Source of the DNA: Desmonostoc muscorum LEGE 12446
GTDB taxonomy: Bacteria > Cyanobacteriota > Cyanobacteriia > Cyanobacteriales > Nostocaceae
NCBI RefSeq assembly: GCF_015207005.2
Contig: NZ_JADEXS020000001.1
Location: forward strand, 8,579,001-8,643,000
Direction: 5' to 3'
DNA length: 64,000 nt
Made by a program: the position numbers and the translations under genes. Positions 43,764 through 54,900 of this stretch are shown here, one piece after another (position 1 is the stretch's first letter; every line of letters begins with the position of its first letter). The notes below the pieces were generated by a model. The model searched no databases and had not been told where the DNA came from. It saw nothing but the letters and a program-made list of their open reading frames with translations.

Positions 43764-45461
43764 TTAGAAGTTGTAGCCAACCCCTAATAGCAATCCGACA
43801 TCAGTTTCATCCATAAAAGCGGCATTTACAGCACCTGTAAGTGTGAATCGAGTACCTAAAGGAACATCTACACCACCAGTTAGCAATAATCCAATATCAG
43901 TATCGAGATTAGCTTCAATAGCTACACCAGCACCCAGATAAGGAGATATGCTCAGGGTTCGTTGACCCACCGAACCTGCTGTACGTTGAGAAAAATCATA
44001 AGTCAACGGAACCAGAAATACTGTATCGTCTCCAAACAGCACTGACGGTCTTACTGACAGATTGTTTGTCAGACCAAGTTTGCTGATGACTGTAAAGTTA
44101 CCTTCGCTCAAAGCTGTATCGCCACCGGTTAAACCAATGTTACCAGCAACTCCGATATAGCTTCTGCCACCACGAGTAGCTCTACCTACATCTACACCAG
44201 ATGTTCCACCATTAGTAGTGCCTCCTTGTTGGGGCTGCTGATTTAACTGACTGATATTAATATCAGGCGGGATGAGGACTTGGTTAATTGCATGGATAAC
44301 ACCATTGCTGGCTGGGACATCCGCCTGGATGACTCTAGCATTATTGACTGTGACTTGATTGTTAGTGCGATCGATTTGAATATTTACAGGTCTTTCTTCA
44401 ATGGTTTTCAGTTCGCCGTTTGAGAGTTGACTACCAGTTACCGCACCAGAAACTACGTGATAACTCAAAATCTTAACCAATGCTTCTCTGTTCTGTGGTT
44501 GCTGCAATTGTTCTAAGGTAGCAGCGGGTAAAGCAGCAAATGCATCATTTGTGGGAGCGAAAACAGTATAAGGACCTGGCTGTTGAAGAGTTTCTGCTAA
44601 ACCGGCTGTCTTTAATAAAGAAGTCAGTGTTGTAAAAGAATTACTGGATGCAGCCAGAGAAACAATATCGTTACCTGTTTGAGTGCCGCTACCAGATCCA
44701 GCGACAATATACTGAGTAGCTGGCAGATTGCTAGCAATGGGTTGTAGCCGTCCCTGTCTCACTAAAGCTTGATATAAAAGTGCTGCTGCTTCAGCACGAG
44801 TTAGGGCTTGTTGGGGATTGAGTTGTTTAACATCTGGGTAGTTGACAACAAGACTAGCTTGTGTTGCTGCTGCTACACTACTAACGGCATAGTTGGGGAT
44901 AGCTGAAGCATCGGTGTAGTAGGTACTAAGAATACTTGTATCGCTAGCAGACAAACCCAAGCCATTGCTGATAGAAACGATCGCTTCTACCTTGGGTATT
45001 TGTTGATTTGGTCTAAATACATTCCCTGGATAACCTGACAAAAACCCAATTTCGTAGGCGTTCTGAATTGCTGAAGCTGCCCAATAGCCAGCAGGAACAT
45101 CACTAAATCCACCCGCACTCAATTGGCGAATTCGGTTTTGGTTACCGAAAGCTTTTTGAATGAGGGCGGCAAATTCAGCACGAGTCACAGATTGATTCGG
45201 CCTAAAGCTGCCATCAGGAAAGCCACTAATTACATTATTGTCAGCTAGAGCTTGAATAAATGGACGTGCCCAGTAATCTGAAGTCACATCTGATAAATTA
45301 ACTGTTGAAGTTGGGGATGGTGTAGCAGATGGAGTAGTACTTGGAACAGTGTTTTGAGATGAAGCTGGTGCGGAAATCACAATGGGAGCTACTGTGGCAG
45401 TTGTCATTCCCAGAACTAGCAAAGCAACCCTGAGTGATGACCAACGAAACAAACTAGACAT
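43764..45461 (-). CDS. SLH - fasciclin - beta-barrel outer-envelope protein
   Basis: 565 residues. A signal peptide (LRVALLVLGMTTATVAPIVI) is followed by three SLH modules at about 50-245 (DVTSDYWARPFIQALADNNV, ISGFPDGSFRPNQSVTRAEF and two more), which bind cell-wall polymers. A fasciclin (FAS1) domain lies at about 270-400 (GPYTVFAPTNDAFAALPAAT, NREALVKILSYHVVSGAVTG). The last 130 residues are Gly-rich amphipathic strands ending in VGLLLGVGYNF with terminal Phe, the outer-membrane insertion signal. The combination would link cell wall and outer membrane. CTCCAGGAGGATATTGTA precedes the ATG. Confidence 0.92.
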   Translation of the reverse strand: MSSLFRWSSLRVALLVLGMTTATVAPIVISAPASSQNTVPSTTPSATPSPTSTVNLSDVTSDYWARPFIQALADNNVISGFPDGSFRPNQSVTRAEFAALIQKAFGNQNRIRQLSAGGFSDVPAGYWAASAIQNAYEIGFLSGYPGNVFRPNQQIPKVEAIVSISNGLGLSASDTSILSTYYTDASAIPNYAVSSVAAATQASLVVNYPDVKQLNPQQALTRAEAAALLYQALVRQGRLQPIASNLPATQYIVAGSGSGTQTGNDIVSLAASSNSFTTLTSLLKTAGLAETLQQPGPYTVFAPTNDAFAALPAATLEQLQQPQNREALVKILSYHVVSGAVTGSQLSNGELKTIEERPVNIQIDRTNNQVTVNNARVIQADVPASNGVIHAINQVLIPPDINISQLNQQPQQGGTTNGGTSGVDVGRATRGGRSYIGVAGNIGLTGGDTALSEGNFTVISKLGLTNNLSVRPSVLFGDDTVFLVPLTYDFSQRTAGSVGQRTLSISPYLGAGVAIEANLDTDIGLLLTGGVDVPLGTRFTLTGAVNAAFMDETDVGLLLGVGYNF

Positions 45462-46096
45462 TACAATATCCTCCAGGAGAAAAAGTGATTGAACAAGGCG
45501 AAAGGTAAAAGGTAAACTTCAAAAGAAGCATGAATTGAATATTAGTTTTACTTTTTACTTTTTGCTTTTTGTTGGATTTTTCCAGAACCGCAGATAACAC
45601 TAAGAATAAAAAGAGATACTGTGGTCGTCTGATATATTGCAATCATCAAGACAGCTGCTACAGTCGAGCGATTTTATCAGGTATAGAATCGCACTCAAAC
45701 AGTATATTATCTGGCTTTCAATAGCCGTGTCTTTATAATTGCTGAGAGAGGTTAATACGGTCAAGCTTGATGCATCATGAGATTTATTAATATTTAAGAA
45801 AGGCAAATGCGTGTTTGCGGTATTAAGTAATATTCTTGAGCTATTATCTAAATTACACAACTAACTAATGGCTGTAATTTGTGGTAATATTTTCACTCTT
45901 TAGATAGTTGTCCCTCAGGCTAAATTTAATAATGCTAGAGTGTAAATCAGCGATCGCAATCAAAATTTTCGACCATGATTAACCTCAGATTTTTGACTAG
46001 CTATTCAGCAGAAACTAAGTTTTAAAGCCAGCTATCAAGCCTGTTTTACTTAAGACTTCTGAATTCTAAATTCTGAATTCTGCTATATCTGATTGA
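45462..46096. other. Intergenic region, nothing recognised
   Basis: About 630 AT-rich bases upstream of the SLH-fasciclin gene. No coding sequence is supported; it probably carries the promoter and a long leader. Confidence 0.5.
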
Positions 46097-46903
46097 CTAA
46101 TCGTGCTTTGAAGAGTCAGGCATAATTGCTTCTTCAAAATTGACACCGCTGAGGTTAGCTCCCCTCAGGTCAGCTCCTCTGAGGTTTGCTTTTCTCAGAT
46201 TTGCCCCTGCCAAATTCGCTCGTCTAAGGTTAGTCCAACTTAAATCTGCTTGGCTCAAGTCAGCCTCATTTAAGTTAGCAGAGAATAAATATGCACCACT
46301 GAGATGAGCCTTGGTCAAATTAGCTTTATACAAATCAGTTTTATAAAGATAAGCTCCCAACATTTCGGCTTCGTATAAACTAGCCTCGCCCAAATCAGCC
46401 CCAATCAAGTTAGCTTCAATAAGGTTAGCAAAACAGAGATTAGCCCGAATCAGTTTTGCTGCATCTAAATCTGCCTCCCTCAAGTTAGCGCTTTTTAAGT
46501 CAGTACCAATAAGATTAGCATGAGTAAGTGTAGCACCTCTGAGATTCGCCTCACTCAAGTCAGCACCAATCAAATTGGCATCACTCAAATCTGCCTGTGA
46601 AAGTGTAGCACCGCTCAGGTTAGCAACACTGAAGTTAGCACCACTCATGTTAGCTTCAATGAGCAAGGCTTTACAGAGGTTTGCGCCACTGAGTTCAGCA
46701 TTGCTGAGGTTTGCCCGCACAAGTAAAGCGTTAGCTAAATCTACCTTGCTCAAATTCGCCCCCCGCAGGTCTGCACCTCTGAGGTTATCTCCTTGCAAGT
46801 TTGCCGCGTTGAGGTCTGGTTGAATCTCGGGATTTTTCTTTCTCCACTCAGTCCATGTAACTGCACCTGCTTTGAGTAAAACCAGATGCTCTCGATTTGC
46901 CAT
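46097..46903 (-). CDS. Pentapeptide-repeat protein
   Basis: I start at the ATG at 46903, preceded by AAAGGAGAGAAA, giving 268 residues. After about 30 residues (LLKAGAVTWTEWRKKNPEIQ) nearly all the protein is tandem A(D/N)LXX: GDNLRGADLRGANLSKVDLA, NALLVRANLSNAELSGANLC and so on, over 40 units. These fold into a right-handed quadrilateral beta-helix. No signal peptide or catalytic part is present. Cytoplasmic pentapeptide proteins in cyanobacteria are mostly of unknown role; a scaffold is likely. Confidence 0.9.
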   Translation of the reverse strand: MANREHLVLLKAGAVTWTEWRKKNPEIQPDLNAANLQGDNLRGADLRGANLSKVDLANALLVRANLSNAELSGANLCKALLIEANMSGANFSVANLSGATLSQADLSDANLIGADLSEANLRGATLTHANLIGTDLKSANLREADLDAAKLIRANLCFANLIEANLIGADLGEASLYEAEMLGAYLYKTDLYKANLTKAHLSGAYLFSANLNEADLSQADLSWTNLRRANLAGANLRKANLRGADLRGANLSGVNFEEAIMPDSSKHD

Positions 46904-47028
46904 TTTCTCTCCTTTAGGGAACTCCAAAAATTAAATTACTCTACTCATCCATTCCAGACAGCTATGACATTTATTCCTCCCCCACCTCCCCTGCTCCCCA
47001 AAGCGATTGATTATTTTTTGAAAGTCCT

Positions 47029-47667
47029 TTATTCCTGACGCCCACTCTGAGGATTTCGACCAGGTACACTTTCAATAGCCGTTAATGCTCCCGCTGCACC
47101 TGCTAGAATATCTCGTTCTTCTCCACCCAAGTAAAGCCGTCCAAAACTTCCTACAGCTTGCACCTCAAGAATGTTAATCGACGCTGCTTTCTCTGCTTCA
47201 TTCGCAGCCAAGGCGGCGTAAGCAGCAGGCTCTACTTCTAATACATATAGCGTTTGCCCTGCTAATAGAAGTTGTCCCCGACGCGTGCGATTGATAAGTT
47301 GTGTTTGGTAAGCATCGATGTTGCGAATAATTTGGCTAGAAACAACACGGGGTTTGAGACATTGCTCTCTTCGGACTCCCAGCATTGCCAAAATGGCTTG
47401 GCCAGCAGCTCGCGTTTCCCCTTGGGAGCCAGAATGAACTTCTAATAAACCATAGAGGCGTTCAACTACCTGTACTCCCGGGCGCACAGAAGCAGCTTTC
47501 AGGGCTACATCTGTAATTTTATTAATTTCGATACCAGGTGAGATTTCAATCCACAGTGATGTATCTCCTGGTAGTGGTAAGAAACCTTGGGCTACTGTTC
47601 CCATATATGCTGCATGTTGAGGTTGCAGGCTGTCGAGAAACACGAAACTGCGTAGTTCTATTCCCAA
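47029..47667 (-). CDS. ccmP: Carboxysome shell protein CcmP (tandem BMC)
   Basis: 212 residues. Two BMC-type halves are visible: [20 protein letters not shown] with [20 protein letters not shown], and [20 protein letters not shown] with [20 protein letters not shown]. Length and sequence match CcmP, which forms stacked trimers with a gated pore in the beta-carboxysome shell. The start is TTG, since the nearby ATG is out of frame and CTGGAGACC lies upstream. No ccmKLMNO genes are in the window, fitting its usual separate position. It may pass larger metabolites such as RuBP or 3-PGA. Confidence 0.88.
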   Translation of the reverse strand: MGIELRSFVFLDSLQPQHAAYMGTVAQGFLPLPGDTSLWIEISPGIEINKITDVALKAASVRPGVQVVERLYGLLEVHSGSQGETRAAGQAILAMLGVRREQCLKPRVVSSQIIRNIDAYQTQLINRTRRGQLLLAGQTLYVLEVEPAAYAALAANEAEKAASINILEVQAVGSFGRLYLGGEERDILAGAAGALTAIESVPGRNPQSGRQE

Positions 47668-48951
47668 GATTTTGGTCTCCAGTCATGAGTAAAAGTTATC
47701 TATTGCACTATATCAGCGCCTAACTTGTGGTATTCTAGCCACAAATGAAGGATGAAAAAACACAAAGTGGAAAAATTTTGCTCTCCATAAATCTTATAGG
47801 ACTAGCTCTTTCAAAGTGAGCATCTGTACTATCCAAGTTTTTACAGTATTTCACACATCGGCTGGAATTGAACAAAGAATCTATCTATGCATGAAACTCC
47901 CAATTTTTAGACTGTAAATCAAGCACTCGCCTGAGCAAAAATCCCAAAAATGGGTTAAAGGACTTCCAGCAAGTTAATGGTTTCAAAACTAAATTCTAAG
48001 ACTGCGATCGCAGTAGAGTAAATCAAACTTTCAGTTTTTTCTCTGGCGAGAATAATAAAAAAACTAAAATAAATATTTCAAATATTATAAATGTTAATCC
48101 AAATAGTTATTTATCTTAATCTTATATTTAGCATAAATATGCAATTATACTTATTAAGTATTTATATATAGGACTCGTATTTGATTTATGAACAAAACTC
48201 ACTACACTTAATCTTCTATAATTCTGTTGCATGAGTAACTTTTGCCTACCTACACAAATAATTTCAGTAATCAAACCGGATTCCTATAGGACTCACATTT
48301 GATTTTTGAAATATACGTAGGCTAACGCACCATACATATACTCACTCCGACGCATGGCTTTCTTGACCACTTGCTCTAAGTTCGAGTCAGGGTTTTTATC
48401 GTGGCATCAAAAGATGTGCGGCTTTTTAATGTAACTAGCATTTGACAAACTGGCAAATAGCCATTCCATCTCTGATTGAAAAGGACTATGAAATTTTACC
48501 ATAAATGAGGGAATCTATGATTTACACAGTCATTGATTGGTTGTTGAAAGCATGGAAAAAGTATTCTTTAGATTACTCTATAATAATTTACAAATAGCCT
48601 AGAAACTAAGTTAAAAAATATTATTTGTCAATAATTAGAAAATACTAGACAATTTACAAAAACCTTGATTTAGTATATTATTTTCCAAAATAAACGTTTA
48701 AATCATCGCTCGACTCAAAAAAGGTTGCTCTTATTTTTATTGTTTCAGAGTGATTAAATTTCTCATGGGCAATTGTCCATGAGAAATTGAAAAAACATTT
48801 ATATTTTTTAGGAGAAAATTTTAATTAAATCAAAGTTTTAGAATTTTGCTTTGATTATTGTTTTCCGAGAGCGACAAAACAGAGTTATTCAACCTTGCAA
48901 AAGGTCAAAATTTCAATTCATTCCCAAAGCAATTACCGTATAAAAATTAAC
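47668..48951. other. 1.28-kb intergenic region with MITE relics
   Basis: No gene is supported. It holds a foldback element at 48168-48287, a half copy after it, and a long AT-rich leader before the giant RTX gene. Confidence 0.55.
48168..48287. mobile_element. MITE-like element, 120 bp
   Basis: The left end ataggactcgtatttgattt and right end aatcaaaccggattcctat are inverted. These match the ends of the element at 17886-18123. A further half copy (ataggactcacatttgattt, then ttgaaatatacgtagg) follows directly. Confidence 0.6.
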
Positions 48952-51900
48952 ATGCCAAGTGTAACTATTAATATTGCAGGTCGAGGGACGGCTCTTGCTT
49001 CTGGCGGAACGTCGTCCGTTGGGCATATGTGGTACTCACTGACAGATAACAATGGAAATACAACAAGCTATGGATTTGCTCCAGATGCTCAACATCATGG
49101 GAGTCCATTTGCACCGGGTCAAGTTTACAATAATGACAACACTAACTATTTATCTCGGGATTACTCCAGAACTATAGAGATTTCTCAGGCACAATACGAT
49201 GCCATGAGGAACTTTGGAGAAAATCCACAAGGTAATGGTTTCAGCACTTATTATAACGGAATTAACAATAGTTGTATTGACTTTACTTGGAGAGCCCTTG
49301 AAATAGGTGGGCTTAATCCCTCGGGATTTCAAGGTGATGTGTGGCCTGTCAATAATATTGATGATGTAGAGAATCTTGTCGGTGGAGATCCTTTTACAGG
49401 AAAGCCGTGGCCTGGCGCACCTATTAGTGACCTTCAAGACGCATTCAACACTGCTGGAGTCACCCGCAGTCCTCTCATTTTGGATCTAGACGGCGACGGC
49501 GTAGAGACTATTGGCACTAGTGAAGGCATTCACTTTGACCACGACGGCAATAACTTTGCTGAAACTACAGGCTGGGTCGGCAAAGATGATGGTTTGTTGG
49601 TTTGGGATAAAAATGGCAACGGCAGCATCGACGACGGTTCAGAGCTTTTTGGCAACAGCACCACCTTAGCCGCTGGCGGCAAAGCCAGCAATGGGTTCAA
49701 GGCACTCGCTGATTTAGATGCCAACCATGACGGCAAAGTGGATGCAAACGATGCCGCCTTCGCCCAACTGCGGGTTTGGAAAGACGGTAACAGTGACGGA
49801 TTCGTGCAGGCAGGTGAACTCAAGAGCTTAACTGACGCAGGGGTTAAAAGCTTCAATACAGCTTATACTGAACCCGGCGTGGTTGATGCTAATGGTGATG
49901 TTCCCGCTAGCGTCATTGATGCCAACGGTAACCAGCATCGGCAAGTAGGCAGCTACACCCGGCTCAATGGCACTACTGCCAAAATGGAAGATGTATGGTT
50001 TAAGGCAGATACTGCCCGCACAGTTGATAAAAACCTTGTTGTGGTGAGTGCCACTATAGCTGCTTTGCCTGAAGTAAAGGGTTTTGGAAATGTGCATAGC
50101 CTCCACCAAGCTATGGCGCGAGATACCAGTGGCAAACTACAGAGTTTGGTGACGCAATTTGGACAAACAACCGATGCTCAAGTGCGCCAAGGTTTAATGA
50201 ACGAGTTGCTTTACCGTTGGGCTGGAGTGCAAGACGTTGATCCTAATAGTCGTGCAGCAACTCAGATTTACGGCAATGCAATAGGTGATGCTCGTAAGCT
50301 TGCCACCTTAGAGGCATTTCTAGGCCAAGGTTACTTGGGTACATGGTGCTGGGGTACTCGTGACCCCAATCCACACGGACAAGCCGCGCCCATCCTGCTT
50401 GGTGCCTTTAATCTCTTATCAAGCTACGTATATAGTCAGTTGATGCTGCAAATGCAATATAGATCCTTGCTCGAAAGCATCGATGTGAACGTTAGTGATA
50501 GCGCAATAACTTTAGATGTCACTCAACTTGCATCCATACTCCGCACTCAATATAACGCTAATACAGATCAAGGCGCAGCATATCTAAGTGAGTTTGCAAC
50601 TAGCCTCAAAACTATCGGTATCTTCGGGACTGAAGTCATTTCCAGCTTGCGTCAACTAGGTAACGTCAACACTACAGGATTTGATTTCTTCCTGGCAACT
50701 TTGGGATTCAATTCTTTGACCGGGACGGCAGGCAATGACTATTTGACTGGCTCAGCCAGCGATGATGTCATTAATGGGCTGGCAGGTAACGACAATATCA
50801 GTGCAGGTGCAGGCAAAAACAGCGTCAACGGTGGAGTAGGTGACGACATTATCACAGCCGGAGCGGGTAATGACGCGATCGATGGCGGCGATGGTAATGA
50901 TCTTATTGAGAGTGGAACTGGGAATAATACCCTCCAAGGTGGAGCCGGCAATGACATCATTAGTGGAGCAGGCACCCTAACTGGGGGTACGGGTAACGAT
51001 GTACTGACTGGTTATAACGGCACAACGGATACCTTTGGATTCAATGTGGGTGATGGTGCTGACACAATCAGTACTTACGAGTCCACAGGCGTCGCCAACG
51101 ATGTCCTGAAGTTTGGGGCAGGCATTACAGCAGCCAGCTTGAAGTTAGAACGCATTGGTTACGATTTAATCTTTAAGATTGGCAGCAATGGCGACCAAGT
51201 GCGAGTCAGCAACTGGTATTACGGTGCTTATTACCAATTGGCAAAACTTCAGTTTGCGGACAATACGTTTTTGACTAATGCCCAAATCAGCCAGTTGTCG
51301 GTGAGCCAAACTGGTACCACAGGTAATGACTATCTCTATGGCTCAGCCAGCAATGATCTGATTGATGGGCTAGCAGGTAACGACTACATCAGTGCAGGTG
51401 ACGGTAACAACACTGTCAGTGGTGGATTGGGTGATGACAACATCAGTGCGGGAGTGGGCAACGATTCCCTCAATGGTGGCGATGGCAATGACAATATCCA
51501 AGGGGGGGCTGGAACTAATACCCTCCAAGGTGGAGCCGGCAATGACACCATTAGTGGAGCAGGCACCCTAACTGGGGGTACGGGTAACGATGTACTGACT
51601 GGTTATAACGGCACAACGGATACCTTTGTCTTCAGTGTGGGTGATGGTGCTGACACAATCAGTACTTACGAGTCCACAGGCGTCGCCAACGATGTCCTGA
51701 AGTTTGGGGCAGGCATTACAGCAGCCAGCTTGAAGTTAGAACGCATTGGTTACGATTTAATCTTTAAGATTGGCAGCAATGGCGACCAAGTGCGAGTCAG
51801 CAACTGGTATTACGGTGCTTATTACCAATTGGCAAAACTTCAGTTTGCGGACAATACGTTTTTGACTAATGCCCAAATCAGCCAGTTGTCGGTGAGCCAA

Positions 51901-54900
51901 ACTGGTACCACAGGTAATGACTATCTCTATGGCTCAGCCAGCAATGATCTGATTGATGGGCTAGCAGGTAACGACTACATCAGTGCAGGTGACGGTAACA
52001 ACACTGTCAGTGGTGGATTGGGTGATGACAACATCAGTGCGGGAGTGGGCAACGATTCCCTCAATGGTGGCGATGGCAATGACAATATCCAAGGGGGGGC
52101 TGGAACTAATACCCTCCAAGGTGGAGCCGGCAATGACACCATTAGTGGAGCAGGCACCCTAACTGGGGGTACGGGTAACGATGTACTGACTGGTTATAAC
52201 GGCACAACGGATACCTTTGTCTTCAGTGTGGGTGATGGTGCTGACACAATCAGTACTTACGAGTCCACAGGCGTCGCCAACGATGTCCTGAAGTTTGGGG
52301 CAGGCATTACAGCAGCCAGCTTGAAGTTAGAACGCATTGGTTACGATTTAATCTTTAAGATTGGCAGCAATGGCGACCAAGTGCGAGTCAGCAACTGGTA
52401 TTACGGTGCTTATTACCAATTGGCAAAACTTCAGTTTGCGGACAATACGTTTTTGACTAATGCCCAAATCAGCCAGTTGTCGGTGAGCCAAACTGGTACC
52501 ACAGGTAATGACTATCTCTATGGCTCAGCCAGCAATGATCTGATTGATGGGCTAGCAGGTAACGACTACATCAGTGCAGGTGACGGTAACAACACTGTCA
52601 GTGGTGGATTGGGTGATGACAACATCAGTGCGGGAGTGGGCAACGATTCCCTCAATGGTGGCGATGGCAATGACAATATCCAAGGGGGGGCTGGAACTAA
52701 TACCCTCCAAGGTGGAGCCGGCAATGACACCATTAGTGGAGCAGGCACCCTAACTGGGGGTACGGGTAACGATGTACTGACTGGTTATAACGGCACAACG
52801 GATACCTTTGTCTTCAGTGTGGGTGATGGTGCTGACACAATCAGTACTTACGAGTCCACAGGCGTCGCCAACGATGTCCTGAAGTTTGGGGCAGGCATTA
52901 CAGCAGCCAGCTTGAAGTTAGAACGCATTGGTTACGATTTAATCTTTAAGATTGGCAGCAATGGCGACCAAGTGCGAGTCAGCAACTGGTATTACGGTGC
53001 TTATTACCAATTGGCAAAACTTCAGTTTGCGGACAATACGTTTTTGACTAATGCCCAAATCAGCCAGTTGTCGGTGAGCCAAACTGGTACCACAGGTAAT
53101 GACTATCTCTATGGCTCAGCCAGCAATGATCTGATTGATGGGCTAGCAGGTAACGACTACATCAGTGCAGGTGACGGTAACAACACTGTCAGTGGTGGAT
53201 TGGGTGATGACAACATCAGTGCGGGAGTGGGCAACGATTCCCTCAATGGTGGCGATGGCAATGACAATATCCAAGGGGGGGCTGGAACTAATACCCTCCA
53301 AGGTGGAGCCGGCAATGACACCATTAGTGGAGCAGGCACCCTAACTGGGGGTACGGGTAACGATGTACTGACTGGTTATAACGGCACAACGGATACCTTT
53401 GTCTTCAGTGTGGGTGATGGTGCTGACACAATCAGTACTTACGAGTCCACAGGCGTCGCCAACGATGTCCTGAAGTTTGGGGCAGGCATTACAGCAGCCA
53501 GCTTGAAGTTAGAACGCATTGGTTACGATTTAATCTTTAAGATTGGCAGCAATGGCGACCAAGTGCGAGTCAGCAACTGGTATTACGGTGCTTATTACCA
53601 ATTGGCAAAACTTCAGTTTGCGGACAATACGTTTTTGACTAATGCCCAAATCAGCCAGTTGTCGGTGAGCCAAACTGGTACCACAGGTAATGACTATCTC
53701 TATGGCTCAGCCAGCAATGATCTGATTGATGGGCTAGCAGGTAACGACTACATCAGTGCAGGTGACGGTAACAACACTGTCAGTGGTGGATTGGGTGATG
53801 ACAACATCAGTGCGGGAGTGGGCAACGATTCCCTCAATGGTGGCGATGGCAATGACAATATCCAAGGGGGGGCTGGAACTAATACCCTCCAAGGTGGAGC
53901 CGGCAATGACACCATTAGTGGAGCAGGCACCCTAACTGGGGGTACGGGTAACGATGTACTGACTGGTTATAACGGCACAACGGATACCTTTGTCTTCAGT
54001 GTGGGTGATGGTGCTGACACAATCAGTACTTACGAGTCCACAGGCGTCGCCAACGATGTCCTGAAGTTTGGGGCAGGCATTACAGCAGCCAGCTTGAAGT
54101 TAGAACGCATTGGTTACGATTTAATCTTTAAGATTGGCAGCAATGGCGACCAAGTGCGAGTCAGCAACTGGTATTACGGTGCTTATTACCAATTGGCAAA
54201 ACTTCAGTTTGCGGACAATACGTTTTTGACTAATGCCCAAATCAGCCAGTTGTCGGTGAGCCAAACTGGTACCACAGGTAATGACTATCTCTATGGCTCA
54301 GCCAGCAATGATCTGATTGATGGGCTAGCAGGTAACGACTACATCAGTGCAGGTGACGGTAACAACACTGTCAGTGGTGGATTGGGTGATGACAACATCA
54401 GTGCGGGAGTGGGCAACGATTCCCTCAATGGTGGCGATGGCAATGACAATATCCAAGGGGGGGCTGGAACTAATACCCTCCAAGGTGGAGCCGGCAATGA
54501 CACCATTAGTGGAGCAGGCACCCTAACTGGGGGTACGGGTAACGATGTACTGACTGGTTATAACGGCACAACGGATACCTTTGTCTTCAGTGTGGGTGAT
54601 GGTGCTGACACAATCAGTACTTACGAGTCCACAGGCGTCGCCAACGATGTCCTGAAGTTTGGGGCAGGCATTACAGCAGCCAGCTTGAAGTTAGAACGCA
54701 TTGGTTACGATTTAATCTTTAAGATTGGCAGCAATGGCGACCAAGTGCGAGTCAGCAACTGGTATTACGGTGCTTATTACCAATTGGCAAAACTTCAGTT
54801 TGCGGACAATACGTTTTTGACTAATGCCCAAATCAGCCAGTTGTCGGTGAGCCAAACTGGTACCACAGGTAATGACTATCTCTATGGCTCAGCCAGCAAT

